Source: Bradyrhizobiaceae bacterium
Lineage (GTDB): Bacteria > Pseudomonadota > Alphaproteobacteria > Rhizobiales > Aestuariivirgaceae
NCBI GenBank assembly: GCA_947475225.1
Contig: CANJMQ010000023.1
Span: 1-51,934, forward strand
DNA length: 51,934 nt
Direction of reading: 5' to 3'
Made by a program: the position numbers and the translations under genes. Positions within the stretch are counted from its first letter, which is position 1, and each line of letters begins with the position of its first letter. Shown here piece by piece: positions 41,417 to 50,983 of the stretch. Below the pieces are notes generated by a model. The model had not been told where the DNA came from. It saw nothing but the letters and a program-made list of their open reading frames with translations, and did not search any database.

Positions 41417-41502
41417 CGTCACCCCGGCGAAGGCCGGGGCCCCGCTTCATGGTTCAGCATGCAGTGATGCAAAGCGGGGTCCCGGCTTTCGCCGGGATGA
41501 CG
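41417..41502. repeat. Palindromic repeat R5, right of the GIY-YIG gene
   Basis: An 86-base element from CGTCACCCCGGCGAAGGCCGGGG to CCCGGCTTTCGCCGGGATGACG with inner CCCGCTTCATG/GATGCAAAGCGGGG. It is close in sequence to R4 and in the same overall form. It ends 26 bases before the soxG stop. Confidence 0.88.
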
Positions 41503-41527
41503 GCCATAGGGGTAGTGATCAGCTGCC

Positions 41528-42130
41528 TTACGCCGGAACCTCTTGCGCGCCAAACAGCTTCAGCTTCGCCGGCGCCTTGGCCGTGGCGCAGAGGAAGTTC
41601 CAGGTGTAGTGCGCGAAGCTGCGGAAGACGTAGATGTCAAAGACGTTGTCTTCCACCACGTCGAGCAGTGCCGCGATCTCGGCGTAGCGCATGCGGCGGC
41701 AGCAGCCCTGCACGTATTCGGGGTCGAGCAGGTCGAGCGATGTGCCCTTCATGATCACTTCGCGGCAGCCATCGCCTTCGAGGCGGATGATGGCGCGCAT
41801 GTCGGAAACATCGACCGCCAGCGAGTGGTAGCCCTGCAGCGCATCGCGAAGCTGGGAGAGAAGCTCATGCGCTCGTGCCCGTGAACTGAGGATCAGCCAC
41901 TGGTCGGTGGAGAGCCACAGCACCTTGACGTCACCCCATGAGGCGGAGGTGCGTGGCTTCACCGGAAGGCCGACGCCGATTACGCCCTTCACGGCTGCCA
42001 TGAAGCCGGCATCCGAGGTGAGGCCGCGCAGGTCGATCATGCCGCGCTCGTCGATCTCGCGGATGGAGATCGAGAGGCCCTGCGGCTCGGCAACGCCGGC
42101 GAGCGGCGATTGATACGAGAGCTCAGACAT
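41528..42130 (-). CDS. soxG: Sarcosine oxidase gamma subunit
   Basis: A 200-residue SoxG (LSYQSPLAGVAEPQGLSISI; WLSTDQWLILSS; DVSDMRAIIRLEGDG; FRSFAHYTWNFLCATA). It is the small subunit of the heterotetrameric sarcosine oxidase, with a GcvT-like fold and no cofactor of its own. It is the last gene of the operon and overlaps soxA by eight bases. Confidence 0.93.
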   Translation of the reverse strand: MSELSYQSPLAGVAEPQGLSISIREIDERGMIDLRGLTSDAGFMAAVKGVIGVGLPVKPRTSASWGDVKVLWLSTDQWLILSSRARAHELLSQLRDALQGYHSLAVDVSDMRAIIRLEGDGCREVIMKGTSLDLLDPEYVQGCCRRMRYAEIAALLDVVEDNVFDIYVFRSFAHYTWNFLCATAKAPAKLKLFGAQEVPA

Positions 42131-45100
42131 TCAGCTTGGCCCCTTCCTTGTCATAGAACACGGTGTCGGTGATCCTGGCGCGCACCACCTTGCCGCCCGG
42201 AAGCGGGAAGGAGATGGTCTCGCCCATGCGATTGCGCCCGTTCTCGATCAGCGCCATGGCGATGGAGCGGCCCAGTGTGGGCGAGCGGTAGGAGGAAGTG
42301 ACCTGGCCGATCATTTCCATCGGTGGCTTGTCCTTGACCTGTCGCACCGCATAGGCGCCGTCGGGCAGCACGTCGTTCGGGTCTTCGGTGAGAAGGCCGA
42401 CCAGCTGCTTGCGGTTGGGAGCCTTGAGGTGTTCCTGTTCCAGCGACCGCTTGCCGAGGAAGTCCGCCTTCTTCTTGGAGACGAGGCCGTCGAGGCCGAC
42501 GTCGATGGGCGTCGTGGTGCCGTCGGTTTCGTCGCCGACCACGATATAGCCCTTCTCGGCGCGCAGCACGTGGAGTGCTTCGGTGCCATAGGGCTCGATG
42601 CCGAATTCCGCACCCGCCGCGACAATGTCCGTCCACAACCCGAGGCCATAATTGGCAGGTGTCGCCACTTCGTAGGACAGCTCGCCCGAGAAGGAGATGC
42701 GGTAGACGCGCACCGGATAGGCGCCGAGCCTGCCTTCGACAAAGGACATGTGCGGCAGTGCTGCGTTGGAGATGTCGAAGGTGGGATCAAGCTTCTGCAG
42801 CACCTCACGTGCCTTGGGGCCCGCAATGGCGAACTGCGACCAGTTCTCGGTGACGTTGGTCACGAACACCCTGTACTGCGTCCACTCCGTCTGCAGCCAC
42901 TCTTCCAGCCACGCCGAGATGCGATCCGCACCGCCCGAGGTGGTGTGCATCAGGAAGTGGTCGTCGGAGAGGCGCACCGTCACGCCGTCGTCGCTGAGGA
43001 AGCCCAGTTCGTTCATCATCAGGCCGTAGCGGCATTTGGCCGTTTTCAGCGTCGAGAACATGTTGGTGTACATGCGGTCGAGGAACTCGGCCGCATCAGG
43101 GCCCTTGATCTCGATCTTGCCCAGCGTCGAGGCATCGAGCAGGCCCACTGCGTTGCGCACGGCGAGGATCTCGCGGTCGATCGACTGGTGGTTGGTCTCG
43201 CCATTGCGCGGATAGGTGTAGGCGCGGCGCCACTGGCCCACCGGCTCGAACACCGCGCCATGGTCCACATGCCATTGGTAGATGGCGGTGCGGCGGATCG
43301 GCAGGAACAGGTCCTTGGTGAGCACGCCGGCCACGGAGCCGAAGGAGAACGGCGTGTAGGGCGGGCGGAAGGTGGTGATGCCGACTTCCGGAATGGTCTT
43401 GCCGCTGGCTTCGGCAATCACGCCAAGGCCGTTGATGTTCGATGTCTTGCCCTGGTCGGTGGCCATGCCGAAGGTGGTGTAGCGCTTGGTGTGCTCCACC
43501 GACTCGTAGCCTTCGCGCTGGGCGAGTTCGAGGTCGGCCGCCGTCACGTCGTTCTGGTAGTCGATGAAGTGCTTGTTGCCTTCATTGTACTTGGCCGTCG
43601 CCGGCGCGAACCAGATGGGCTCCAGCGGGCGCTCATCGGCCTGAACGGCGGCAGGAACGGGGTGCACCTTGCCGGAGCCTGCAAGCTTCGAGCCCGCGTG
43701 AATGGCCTCGGTCAAAATCTGCGACAGGCCAAATGTGCCGTTCGCCGCACCGATGGCCACGATCCTGTCGTGGTGCTCCTTGGGGCGGAAGGCCTGCAGC
43801 TTGTCGTCGAAGTGGATCCTGCCGCCATTGTGGCACCAGAGATGCAGTGCCGGGTTCCAGCCGCCGGACATGGCGACAAAATCGGCCTCGGCCTTCGTCT
43901 CCTTGATCACCCGGCCCTGGCCCCTGCGGTAGGAGGCGATCTTGACGTCGGTGATGTTGAGGCCGCCCCAGCTGGTGTTCACCGCCGAGATGACGGAGCC
44001 CGTGTCGACCTGGATGCCTATTTCGCGCGCCTTGTTGGGGAGCGCGCCTTCGGCACGGCCGCGCGAGTCGACGACGCGGACGCCGATCCCTGCATCCTTC
44101 AGCACGAGTGCCGTCTGGTAGGCGTCATCGTTATTCGTGAAGACCACGCCGTTGGAGCCTGGCGCCACGCCATAGCGCTCGACCATGCCGCGCGCGGCGC
44201 TCGCGAGCATGACGCCCGGACGGTCGTTGTTGGCGAATGCGATGGGCCGCTCGATGGAGCCCGTTGCGAGGATCACCTGATGCGCGCGTACCTTCCACAA
44301 GCGGTGGCGCGGCACGCCCTGCGAGAGCAGGGCTGGATCATGGTCCGCCACGCGCTCGAACAGCATGACGAAGTTGTGGTGCCAGTGGCCGACCACGGTG
44401 GTGCGGTTCAGCACATGCACGTTTTCGGCGGCGTAGAGCTTGGCGCCAGTGGCCGCGGACCAGTCGGGCAGCGACTGGCCGTCAATGGCGCCGCCCGAGA
44501 TGTCGGCAAGGCCGCCCAGATGCGGGTTCTCGTCCGCGATGATGACCTTGGCGCCATTGGCCGCGGCGGCTTCCGCAGCGGCGAGGCCGGCGACACCGCC
44601 GCCGATCACCAGCACGTCGCAATGAACGTGGATCTGCTCATAGGTGTCGGGGTCGCGGCCTTCCGGCGCCTTGCCGAGGCCCGCCGCACGCCGGATGAAG
44701 GGCTCATAGACGTGCTTCCAGAACGACTGCGGCCACATGAATGTCTTGTAGTAGAAGCCGCCGGGCAGAAAGCGCGAGAACGCGTTGTTGACGGCGCCGA
44801 TGTCGAAGGTCAGTGACGGCCAGCGGTTCTGCGAGACGGCCGCCATGCCATTGAAGATCTCGATCTGGGTTGCACGCAGGTTCGGCTCATGCCGCGCACC
44901 GAGGCCGACGCCGATGAGCGCGTTCATTTCTTCGGAGCCCAGGCCCACCACACCGCGCGGGCGGTGATACTTGAAGCTGCGGCCGAAGACGCGCTGGCCC
45001 GACGCCAGCACGGCGGAGGCGACGGTGTCGCCCTGGAAACCGGTGACGGTCTTGCCATCGAAGGTGAAGGAGACCTTCTTCGCGCGGTCGACGAAGCGCC

Positions 45101-45131
45101 CGCCGGTCGAGAGACGATATGGCTTGCTCAT
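42123..45131 (-). CDS. soxA: Sarcosine oxidase alpha subunit
   Basis: A 1,002-residue SoxA. The N-terminal part has a ferredoxin-like domain (FTFDGKTVTGFQGDTVASAV) and the NAD/FAD-binding fold VLVIGGGVAGLAAAEAAAAN. A central pyridine nucleotide-disulfide oxidoreductase-like region follows. The C-terminal third is a GcvT aminomethyltransferase-like domain (LGKIEIKGPDAAEFLDRMYT; LRAEKGYIVVGDETDGTTTP) that transfers the methylene unit to tetrahydrofolate. I chose the ATG at 45131, which overlaps the soxD stop by four bases. Confidence 0.95.
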   Translation of the reverse strand: MSKPYRLSTGGRFVDRAKKVSFTFDGKTVTGFQGDTVASAVLASGQRVFGRSFKYHRPRGVVGLGSEEMNALIGVGLGARHEPNLRATQIEIFNGMAAVSQNRWPSLTFDIGAVNNAFSRFLPGGFYYKTFMWPQSFWKHVYEPFIRRAAGLGKAPEGRDPDTYEQIHVHCDVLVIGGGVAGLAAAEAAAANGAKVIIADENPHLGGLADISGGAIDGQSLPDWSAATGAKLYAAENVHVLNRTTVVGHWHHNFVMLFERVADHDPALLSQGVPRHRLWKVRAHQVILATGSIERPIAFANNDRPGVMLASAARGMVERYGVAPGSNGVVFTNNDDAYQTALVLKDAGIGVRVVDSRGRAEGALPNKAREIGIQVDTGSVISAVNTSWGGLNITDVKIASYRRGQGRVIKETKAEADFVAMSGGWNPALHLWCHNGGRIHFDDKLQAFRPKEHHDRIVAIGAANGTFGLSQILTEAIHAGSKLAGSGKVHPVPAAVQADERPLEPIWFAPATAKYNEGNKHFIDYQNDVTAADLELAQREGYESVEHTKRYTTFGMATDQGKTSNINGLGVIAEASGKTIPEVGITTFRPPYTPFSFGSVAGVLTKDLFLPIRRTAIYQWHVDHGAVFEPVGQWRRAYTYPRNGETNHQSIDREILAVRNAVGLLDASTLGKIEIKGPDAAEFLDRMYTNMFSTLKTAKCRYGLMMNELGFLSDDGVTVRLSDDHFLMHTTSGGADRISAWLEEWLQTEWTQYRVFVTNVTENWSQFAIAGPKAREVLQKLDPTFDISNAALPHMSFVEGRLGAYPVRVYRISFSGELSYEVATPANYGLGLWTDIVAAGAEFGIEPYGTEALHVLRAEKGYIVVGDETDGTTTPIDVGLDGLVSKKKADFLGKRSLEQEHLKAPNRKQLVGLLTEDPNDVLPDGAYAVRQVKDKPPMEMIGQVTSSYRSPTLGRSIAMALIENGRNRMGETISFPLPGGKVVRARITDTVFYDKEGAKLNV

Positions 45132-45481
45132 GCCTTGCTCTCCGACGTCAGGCGATTGGCGAAGTATTCGGCCCACTGGCCCTTGGCCTGGGCGATGACA
45201 TCGGCGGGCGGCAGTTCGGTGACGCCGTAGAAGGCCTTGAATTCCATGGTCACAGTGTCACGCGCGGCGTGGAACCACTTGCCGCAGCCGCGGTCGCAGC
45301 GCCAGCGCTCGAAATGCAGGCCCTTGGGGTTGATGCGGATGAAGAGGTAGTTGCGCTGCTCCTCGTCCGTCACATGTGCCGGGTCATGGGTGGCGGGGCG
45401 GCGGATATGGGCCTGGCCACCGGCGTGGAAATCCGTCTCGTCACCTTCGGCGCCGCAGACGGGGCATTTGACGGCTAGCAT
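45128..45481 (-). CDS. soxD: Sarcosine oxidase delta subunit (zinc-binding)
   Basis: A 117-residue SoxD. Candidate zinc ligands are C6 and C9 (VKCPVCGAEGDETDFH) and the later RCDRGCGKWFH cluster. DEEQRNYLFIRINPKGLHFE is typical. It is a structural subunit of heterotetrameric sarcosine oxidase. The gene sits 11 bases after soxB and overlaps soxA. Confidence 0.94.
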   Translation of the reverse strand: MLAVKCPVCGAEGDETDFHAGGQAHIRRPATHDPAHVTDEEQRNYLFIRINPKGLHFERWRCDRGCGKWFHAARDTVTMEFKAFYGVTELPPADVIAQAKGQWAEYFANRLTSESKA

Positions 45482-45492
45482 CGGCGATACTC

Positions 45493-46746
45493 CTAGTGGG
45501 CGACCGCGGCGGCGACGGATTCGTCGATCAGGCGGCCTTCCTGGAAGCGGTTGAGGCCGAAGGGCTCGGCGATGGGGTGGGGCCGGTCATTGGCGATGGT
45601 GTCGGCGAAGACCCAGCCCGAGCCCGGAATGGCCTTGAAGCCGCCCGTACCCCAGCCGCAGTTGACGAAGAGCCCGTCCACCGGCGTCTTGGAGATGATC
45701 GGCGAGCGGTCACCCGTCATGTCGACGATGCCGCCCCACATGCGGAGCATGCGCAGGCGCGAGATGATCGGGAAGGTTTCGACCAGCGCCGCCACCGTGT
45801 GCTCGAGTGCGGGGAAGGAGCCGCGCTGCGAATAGTTGTTGTAGGGGTCGGTGCCGCCGCCGATCACGAGTTCACCCTTGTCGGACTGGCTCATGTAGCC
45901 ATGCACCGTGTTGGCCATGACCACGCAATCGATGACCGGCTTGATGGGCTCGGAGACCAGTGCCTGCAGGCACTGGCTCTCGATCGGCATGCGCACGCCC
46001 GCCATGTCCATGACGGTGGAGACGTTGCCGGCGGTAACGACGCCGATCTTCTTTGTCCTGATCACGCCGCGCGTGGTTTCGAGGCCCACGACCTGGCCGC
46101 CATCGCGCTGGATGCCGGTCACTTCGCAGTTCTGGATGATGTCGACGCCCATGGCGTCAGCACCACGGGCATAGCCCCAGGCCACCGCGTCATGGCGGCC
46201 GGTGCCGCCTCGCGGCTGGTAGTATGCGCCAAGGATCGGGTAGCGGCAGTTCGGATCGTCGTTGATGATCGGGACGATCTCCTTCACCTCCTGCGGCGTC
46301 ACCATGCGGCAGTCCAGCCCGGCGAGGCGGTTGGCATGCGCGGTACGCTGGAAGGCGCGGAACTCGTGCTGCGTCTGGCACAGCATCAAGACGCCGCGAG
46401 GAGAGAACATGACGTTGTAGTTCAGGTCCTGCGACAGGTCCTCGTAGAGCGAGCGGGCGAGCTCATAGATGGCGATCGATGGGTCCTGGAGGTAGTTGGA
46501 GCGGATGATCGTCGTGTTGCGCCCGGTGTTGCCGCCGCCCAGCCAGCCCTTCTCGACCACCGCGATGTTGGTCATCTTGTGGTTCTTGGCGAGGTAATAG
46601 GCGGTGGCCAGCCCATGGCCGCCGGCGCCGACGATGACGGCGTCATATTCCGGCTTCGGAGTGGGCGAGCGCCAGGCCCGTTCCCAGTCCTTGTGGTAAT
46701 TCATCGCGTTTCGCGCGAGGGAAAAGACGGAATAGCGCGGCTTCAT
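45493..46746 (-). CDS. soxB: Sarcosine oxidase beta subunit
   Basis: A 417-residue FAD-dependent oxidoreductase of the DAO family. The dinucleotide-binding motif is VIVGAGGHGLATAYYLAKNH. SoxB carries FAD and the covalently held FMN at the alpha/beta interface and oxidises sarcosine to glycine, formaldehyde (or methylene-THF) and peroxide. GGWGTGGFKAIPGSG-like CGWGTGGFKAIPGSGWVFAD closes the protein. AAGGA lies eight bases before the ATG. It is the first gene of soxBDAG. Confidence 0.95.
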   Translation of the reverse strand: MKPRYSVFSLARNAMNYHKDWERAWRSPTPKPEYDAVIVGAGGHGLATAYYLAKNHKMTNIAVVEKGWLGGGNTGRNTTIIRSNYLQDPSIAIYELARSLYEDLSQDLNYNVMFSPRGVLMLCQTQHEFRAFQRTAHANRLAGLDCRMVTPQEVKEIVPIINDDPNCRYPILGAYYQPRGGTGRHDAVAWGYARGADAMGVDIIQNCEVTGIQRDGGQVVGLETTRGVIRTKKIGVVTAGNVSTVMDMAGVRMPIESQCLQALVSEPIKPVIDCVVMANTVHGYMSQSDKGELVIGGGTDPYNNYSQRGSFPALEHTVAALVETFPIISRLRMLRMWGGIVDMTGDRSPIISKTPVDGLFVNCGWGTGGFKAIPGSGWVFADTIANDRPHPIAEPFGLNRFQEGRLIDESVAAAVAH

Positions 46747-46765
46747 GGGTGAATTCCTTGCAACT

Positions 46766-46788
46766 GGGGCGTTTTCTAACGCAACCCC
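46766..46788. promoter_or_regulatory. Hairpin upstream of soxB
   Basis: GGGGCGTT-TTCT-AACGCAACCCC is an imperfect inverted repeat (GCGTT/AACGC plus GGGG/CCCC, two unpaired bases) 20-42 bases before the soxB ATG in the soxB-ccmI divergent gap. It may be an operator or leader hairpin. Confidence 0.25.
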
Positions 46789-46907
46789 TGTGGCCGAACA
46801 AAGGCTTTTCCGACGCCAGGGGGCCGTCGTGCGACAATGCGACCGGTAATTGCCCCAAGGAGATGAATTGCTTTAATAGGCCTTAAGGGAATATCTCATG
46901 GATCAAC

Positions 46908-48002
46908 ATGATCTGGATCGTCTTTGCGGCCATGACCGCCGCCGTGCTCGGCGCGCTTCTCTGGCCTGTTGTCAGAACCAAGCCTGCGGAGAGTGTCGCG
47001 GAGCGTGCGGCCTATGACCAGGCGGTGTTCCGTGACCAGCTGGCGGAGCTCGACCGTGACGTTGCGCGCGGGACTATCGGCCAGGCCGAGGCCGATGCGG
47101 CGCGCAATGAAATCTCCCGCCGCCTGATCGCCGCGGCGCAGGAGCCCGGGCGACGACGCGTTTCGGGCTTGGCCTGGGCGGCGATTGCCGCCACGCTGAT
47201 CGTGCCCGCCGTGGCGCTGCCGCTCTATCTCAAGGCCGGCAATCCGCAGCTTGCCGATGTGCCGCATGCCTGGCGCATGGAGAATGCCGAGAAGAACGGC
47301 GACATGGAAGCGCTGATCGCCAAGGTGGAACAGCACCTCCAGACCAATTCGGATGACCTGCAGGGCTGGCAGATCCTTGCCCCCGCCTATCGCCGCGCCA
47401 TGCGCTGGGACGACGCGGTGGAGGCATACCGCAACATCGTAAGGCTCTCGCCGCCTGATGCCGCGAACATCTCGGACTATGCGGAGGCGAAGGTGATGGC
47501 CAACCAGGGCATGGTGCCCGCCCCGGTGCATGAGCTGTTCAGACAGGCCCTCGCCATCGACCCCAAGCTCCCCAAGGCGCGCTTCTATGATGCGCTGGCG
47601 CTGAAGCAGGAGGGCAAGACGGATGAGGCCAAGGCGGCCTTCGACGCCTTCCTCAAGGACACGCCCGCCGATGCGGCGTGGCGGCCGATGCTGCTGGCCG
47701 AGATGCAGGACATGAGCGCCAAGCCCCCTGCACTCGACCAGCAGACCATGGCGAACGCTTCCAGCATGAGTGCGGATGACCAGCAGGCGATGATCCGCTC
47801 GATGGTCGACGGCCTCGACCAGAAACTCGCCGCAAACCCGGATAATCTTGATGGCTGGCTGCGGCTGATCCGCGCCCGCAGCGTGCTGGGTGACACGGAC
47901 AAGGCCAAGGCTGCGTACAAGAAGGCGCTGGAGCAGTTCAACGGCAACCAGGACGCGCTGGCGCAGATTTCGGCGCTCGGCAAGGAAATGAGCATCGAAT
48001 GA
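46908..48002 (+). CDS. ccmI: Cytochrome c biogenesis protein CcmI (CycH)
   Basis: A 364-residue CcmI. Two membrane spans ([20 protein letters not shown] at 1-20; [22 protein letters not shown] at ~85-106) enclose a cytoplasmic loop with a leucine-zipper-like coil ([20 protein letters not shown]). The periplasmic part has TPR-like repeats. CcmI holds apocytochrome c for heme attachment. It starts the ccm operon; its stop overlaps the ccmE start by four bases. Confidence 0.94.
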   Translation: MIWIVFAAMTAAVLGALLWPVVRTKPAESVAERAAYDQAVFRDQLAELDRDVARGTIGQAEADAARNEISRRLIAAAQEPGRRRVSGLAWAAIAATLIVPAVALPLYLKAGNPQLADVPHAWRMENAEKNGDMEALIAKVEQHLQTNSDDLQGWQILAPAYRRAMRWDDAVEAYRNIVRLSPPDAANISDYAEAKVMANQGMVPAPVHELFRQALAIDPKLPKARFYDALALKQEGKTDEAKAAFDAFLKDTPADAAWRPMLLAEMQDMSAKPPALDQQTMANASSMSADDQQAMIRSMVDGLDQKLAANPDNLDGWLRLIRARSVLGDTDKAKAAYKKALEQFNGNQDALAQISALGKEMSIE

Positions 48003-48445
48003 CACGGAAGCAGAAGCGCCTGTCCCTGATCCTCGGCGGCCTTGCCGTGCTGGGCCTCGCCACCGGCCTCGTGCTCTATGCGCTGTCCGGCACCATCACA
48101 TTCTTCCATACGCCGAGCGACCTCGCCGACACTCATGTGCAGGTGGGCCAGCGCATCCGCCTCGGCGGCATGGTGGAAAAGGGCAGCGTCAAGAAAGGCC
48201 CTGGCACGCTGACGAGCTTCGGCGTGACCGACACGCTCAAGACCGTGACGGTGAGTTATGACGGCATTCTGCCGGACCTGTTCCGCGAGGGGCAGGGCGT
48301 GGTGACGGAGGGCAGGCTGCAGCCCGATGGCAGCTTCGTGGCCGACACGGTGCTGGCCAAGCATGACGAAAACTACATGCCGCGCGAACTCGCCGAAAGC
48401 CTGAAGGCCAAGGGTGTAAAGCTCGGCAAGGGAGCAGGGCAATGA
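47999..48445 (+). CDS. ccmE: Cytochrome c maturation heme chaperone CcmE (CycJ)
   Basis: A 148-residue CcmE. One N-terminal membrane anchor ([20 protein letters not shown]) is followed by an OB-fold periplasmic domain. The covalent heme-binding histidine is H122 and the axial tyrosine Y126 in [13 protein letters not shown]. It passes heme from CcmC to the CcmF/H ligase. Overlaps ccmI and ccmF by four bases each. Confidence 0.96.
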   Translation: MTRKQKRLSLILGGLAVLGLATGLVLYALSGTITFFHTPSDLADTHVQVGQRIRLGGMVEKGSVKKGPGTLTSFGVTDTLKTVTVSYDGILPDLFREGQGVVTEGRLQPDGSFVADTVLAKHDENYMPRELAESLKAKGVKLGKGAGQ

Positions 48446-50427
48446 TCAGCGTCTCAGAAATAGGCCATTTCGCATTGATCCTCGCCCTGGGCGTGGCGCT
48501 TTTCCAGTTCGTGGTGCCGCTGTGGGGCGCACAGAGGGGCGACGTGGCGGCGATGCGGTCCGGAATTTCGGCGGCCGTGCTGCAACTGATCCTCATCGCC
48601 ATCGCCTTCGGCGCGCTGATGCATGCCTATATCGTGTCGGACTTCTCGGTGCTGAACGTCGTCGAGAACTCGCATTCGGCCAAGCCCTTGCTCTACAAGA
48701 TCAGCGGCGTGTGGGGGAACCATGAAGGCTCCATGCTGCTGTGGGTGCTGATTCTCGCTCTCTATGGCGCGGCGGTGGCGCTGTTCGGGCAGAACCTGCC
48801 GCTGGAACTGCGCGCCCGCGTGCTGGCCATTCAAGGGTCCATCGGGCTCGCCTTCCTGCTCTTCATCGTGCTGACGTCGAACCCCTTCACGCGTGTTGAT
48901 CCGCCGCCGATCGAGGGCAACGGGCTCAACCCGATCCTGCAGGACCCGGCCCTGGCCTTCCATCCGCCCTTCCTCTATTCGGGCTATGTCGGCCTCTCCA
49001 TCGCCTTCGCCTTCGCGGTGGCCGCCCTGATCGAGGGCCGCGTGGACGCCGCCTGGGCGCGCTGGGTCAGGCCGTGGACGCTGGTCGCGTGGATGTTCCT
49101 CACGGTGGGCATCGCCATGGGCTCGTGGTGGTCGTATTATGAACTCGGCTGGGGCGGCTACTGGTTCTGGGACCCGGTGGAGAACGCCAGCCTCATGCCG
49201 TGGCTGGTCGCCACGGCGCTGATCCATTCTGCCGTCGTTGTCGAGAAGCGCAATGCGCTGAAGATCTGGACGGTGCTGCTGTCGATCCTCGCCTTCTCGC
49301 TCTCCCTCGTCGGCACCTTCCTGGTGCGCTCCGGCGTGCTGACGTCAGTTCATGCCTTCGCGGTGGATCCGCAGCGCGGCGCCTTCATCCTGATGATCCT
49401 CTGCGTGTTCATCGGCGGCTCGCTCTCGCTGTTCGCGTGGCGTGCGCCGCAACTGAAGGCAGGTGGCCTCTTCGCACCGGTGAGCCGCGAGGGGAGCCTC
49501 GTCCTCAACAACCTGCTGCTCTGCGTGGCCAGCCTCGCGGTGTTCGTGGGCACTCTCTATCCGCTGGCGCTGGAAACGCTGACGGGCGACAAGATCTCGG
49601 TCGGCCCACCCTATTTCGATCTCACGTTCGGGCCGATCATCCTGCCGCTGCTGCTGCTCGTGCCGCTTGGCGCCTTCCTCGCCTGGAAGCGCGGCGACGC
49701 CGGGCTCGCGGTCAGGCGGCTTTGGCTCGCCCTCGTTCTTGCCCTTCTGGTTGGTGTGATCGTCTTCGCGCTCAATGTGCGGGGGCCTTGGCTCGCCCCT
49801 GTCGGCATGGCCGTTGCGGCCTGGCTGGTGTTTGGCGCCATCGCCGATGTTGCCGCCAAGGTGGCTCTGTTCAAGGTGCCGCTGGCCACCAGCTGGCACC
49901 GGCTCGTGGGCCTGCCGCGCTCGGCCATTGGCACGGCTGTGGCGCATGCGGGCGTGGGCATCCTGGTGGCCGGCGTCATCGCCATTTCGCTGTGGCGCGT
50001 CGAGGTGATCGTGGCGCTGAAGCCGGGCGAGTCGACACCTGTCGGCAAATACGCCGTGACTTTCCAGGGTGAAGGGCCGCTGACCGGGCCCAACTACTCC
50101 GGCCGCGTGGGCACCTTCCTTCTCAAGGAGGGTGACCGCGAGCTGGCGACGCTGCATTCCGAGAAGCGCATCTTCAGGCCATCCGGCATGCCCACCACCG
50201 AGGTGGGACTGTACCAGACCTGGCACGGTGACGTGTATGTGGTGATGGGCGATGAGACGACGGGCGGGGCGCGCGCCATGCGCATGTATTACAACCCCTT
50301 CGTCAACTTCATCTGGCTGGGTGCGGCGGTGATGTTCGCGGGCGGGTTGCTGTCGATCTCCGACCGGCGTTACAGGGTCGGGGCGCCGAAACGCGCGGCC
50401 AGCCTGCAGGCGGTGCCGGCGGAATGA
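48442..50427 (+). CDS. ccmF: Heme lyase subunit CcmF (CycK)
   Basis: A 661-residue polytopic membrane protein of about 15 spans. The tryptophan-rich WWD heme-handling motif is [18 protein letters not shown] near residues 236-253. Conserved histidines lie in [20 protein letters not shown] and in the [11 protein letters not shown] region. It ligates heme to apocytochrome c together with CcmH and CcmI. Operon genes overlap on both sides. Confidence 0.96.
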   Translation: MISVSEIGHFALILALGVALFQFVVPLWGAQRGDVAAMRSGISAAVLQLILIAIAFGALMHAYIVSDFSVLNVVENSHSAKPLLYKISGVWGNHEGSMLLWVLILALYGAAVALFGQNLPLELRARVLAIQGSIGLAFLLFIVLTSNPFTRVDPPPIEGNGLNPILQDPALAFHPPFLYSGYVGLSIAFAFAVAALIEGRVDAAWARWVRPWTLVAWMFLTVGIAMGSWWSYYELGWGGYWFWDPVENASLMPWLVATALIHSAVVVEKRNALKIWTVLLSILAFSLSLVGTFLVRSGVLTSVHAFAVDPQRGAFILMILCVFIGGSLSLFAWRAPQLKAGGLFAPVSREGSLVLNNLLLCVASLAVFVGTLYPLALETLTGDKISVGPPYFDLTFGPIILPLLLLVPLGAFLAWKRGDAGLAVRRLWLALVLALLVGVIVFALNVRGPWLAPVGMAVAAWLVFGAIADVAAKVALFKVPLATSWHRLVGLPRSAIGTAVAHAGVGILVAGVIAISLWRVEVIVALKPGESTPVGKYAVTFQGEGPLTGPNYSGRVGTFLLKEGDRELATLHSEKRIFRPSGMPTTEVGLYQTWHGDVYVVMGDETTGGARAMRMYYNPFVNFIWLGAAVMFAGGLLSISDRRYRVGAPKRAASLQAVPAE

Positions 50428-50870
50428 GGAAGCTGCTCGCCATCATGGCCTTCGTCATGGCCGTGTCGCCTGCCTTTGCGCTCACCCCTGATGAGCAGCT
50501 GAAGGACCCGGCGCTCGAAGGGCGGGCACGCGCGATCTCCGCCCAGCTGCGCTGCCTCGTCTGCCAGAACCAGTCGATCGATGATTCGGAAGCGCCGCTC
50601 GCCAAGGACCTGAGAACCCTGGTGCGCGAGCAGCTGACGGCGGGCAAGTCGGATGCGCAGGTGCTGGACTATGTCGTCGCGCGCTACGGCCAGTTCGTGC
50701 TGCTGAAGCCGCGCTTCGAGCCGGAGACGCTGATTCTCTGGGGCACGCCTTTCGCCGTGTTGCTGATCGCCGGAGCGGCGATGATCCTGCGCCGGAAGCG
50801 GGCCAGCGTGGGCCCCGAGACGCCGCTTTCCGAGGATGAGAAGCGCGCCCTTGAACGGGCCATGCAATAG
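50424..50870 (+). CDS. ccmH: Cytochrome c maturation thiol-reductase CcmH (CycL)
   Basis: A 148-residue CcmH. The signal peptide (LLAIMAFVMAVSPAFA) is followed by the redox motif LRCLVCQNQS with C44 and C47, and a C-terminal membrane anchor (LILWGTPFAVLLIAGAAMIL). It reduces the heme-binding CXXCH of apocytochromes before ligation. It ends the ccm operon, 113 bases before the protease gene. Confidence 0.96.
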   Translation: MRKLLAIMAFVMAVSPAFALTPDEQLKDPALEGRARAISAQLRCLVCQNQSIDDSEAPLAKDLRTLVREQLTAGKSDAQVLDYVVARYGQFVLLKPRFEPETLILWGTPFAVLLIAGAAMILRRKRASVGPETPLSEDEKRALERAMQ

Positions 50871-50906
50871 CCTCTGGCTTGCCGCAAGACTTACCGAAGT
50901 TTCATG

Positions 50907-50926
50907 TTACGGACAGGTGGCCGTAA
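50907..50926. promoter_or_regulatory. Inverted repeat between ccmH and degP
   Basis: TTACGG-ACAGGTGG-CCGTAA is a perfect 6+6 inverted repeat in the 113-base gap before the Do protease gene. It could be an operator; no assigned regulator matches it. Confidence 0.25.
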
Positions 50927-50983
50927 GGAGCGGCACCCTAGCTTGGGCTCATCGAACAACAACACTCGATGGAGACCAAGGAA

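Noticed and set aside
41322..41450. N-terminal extension of the GIY-YIG protein
   Set aside because: The extension begins inside repeat R5 and has no similarity to the family; the compact domain starts at 41321.
42429..44816. 795-codon plus-strand frame opposite soxA
   Set aside because: Antisense shadow; soxA is fully supported on the minus strand.
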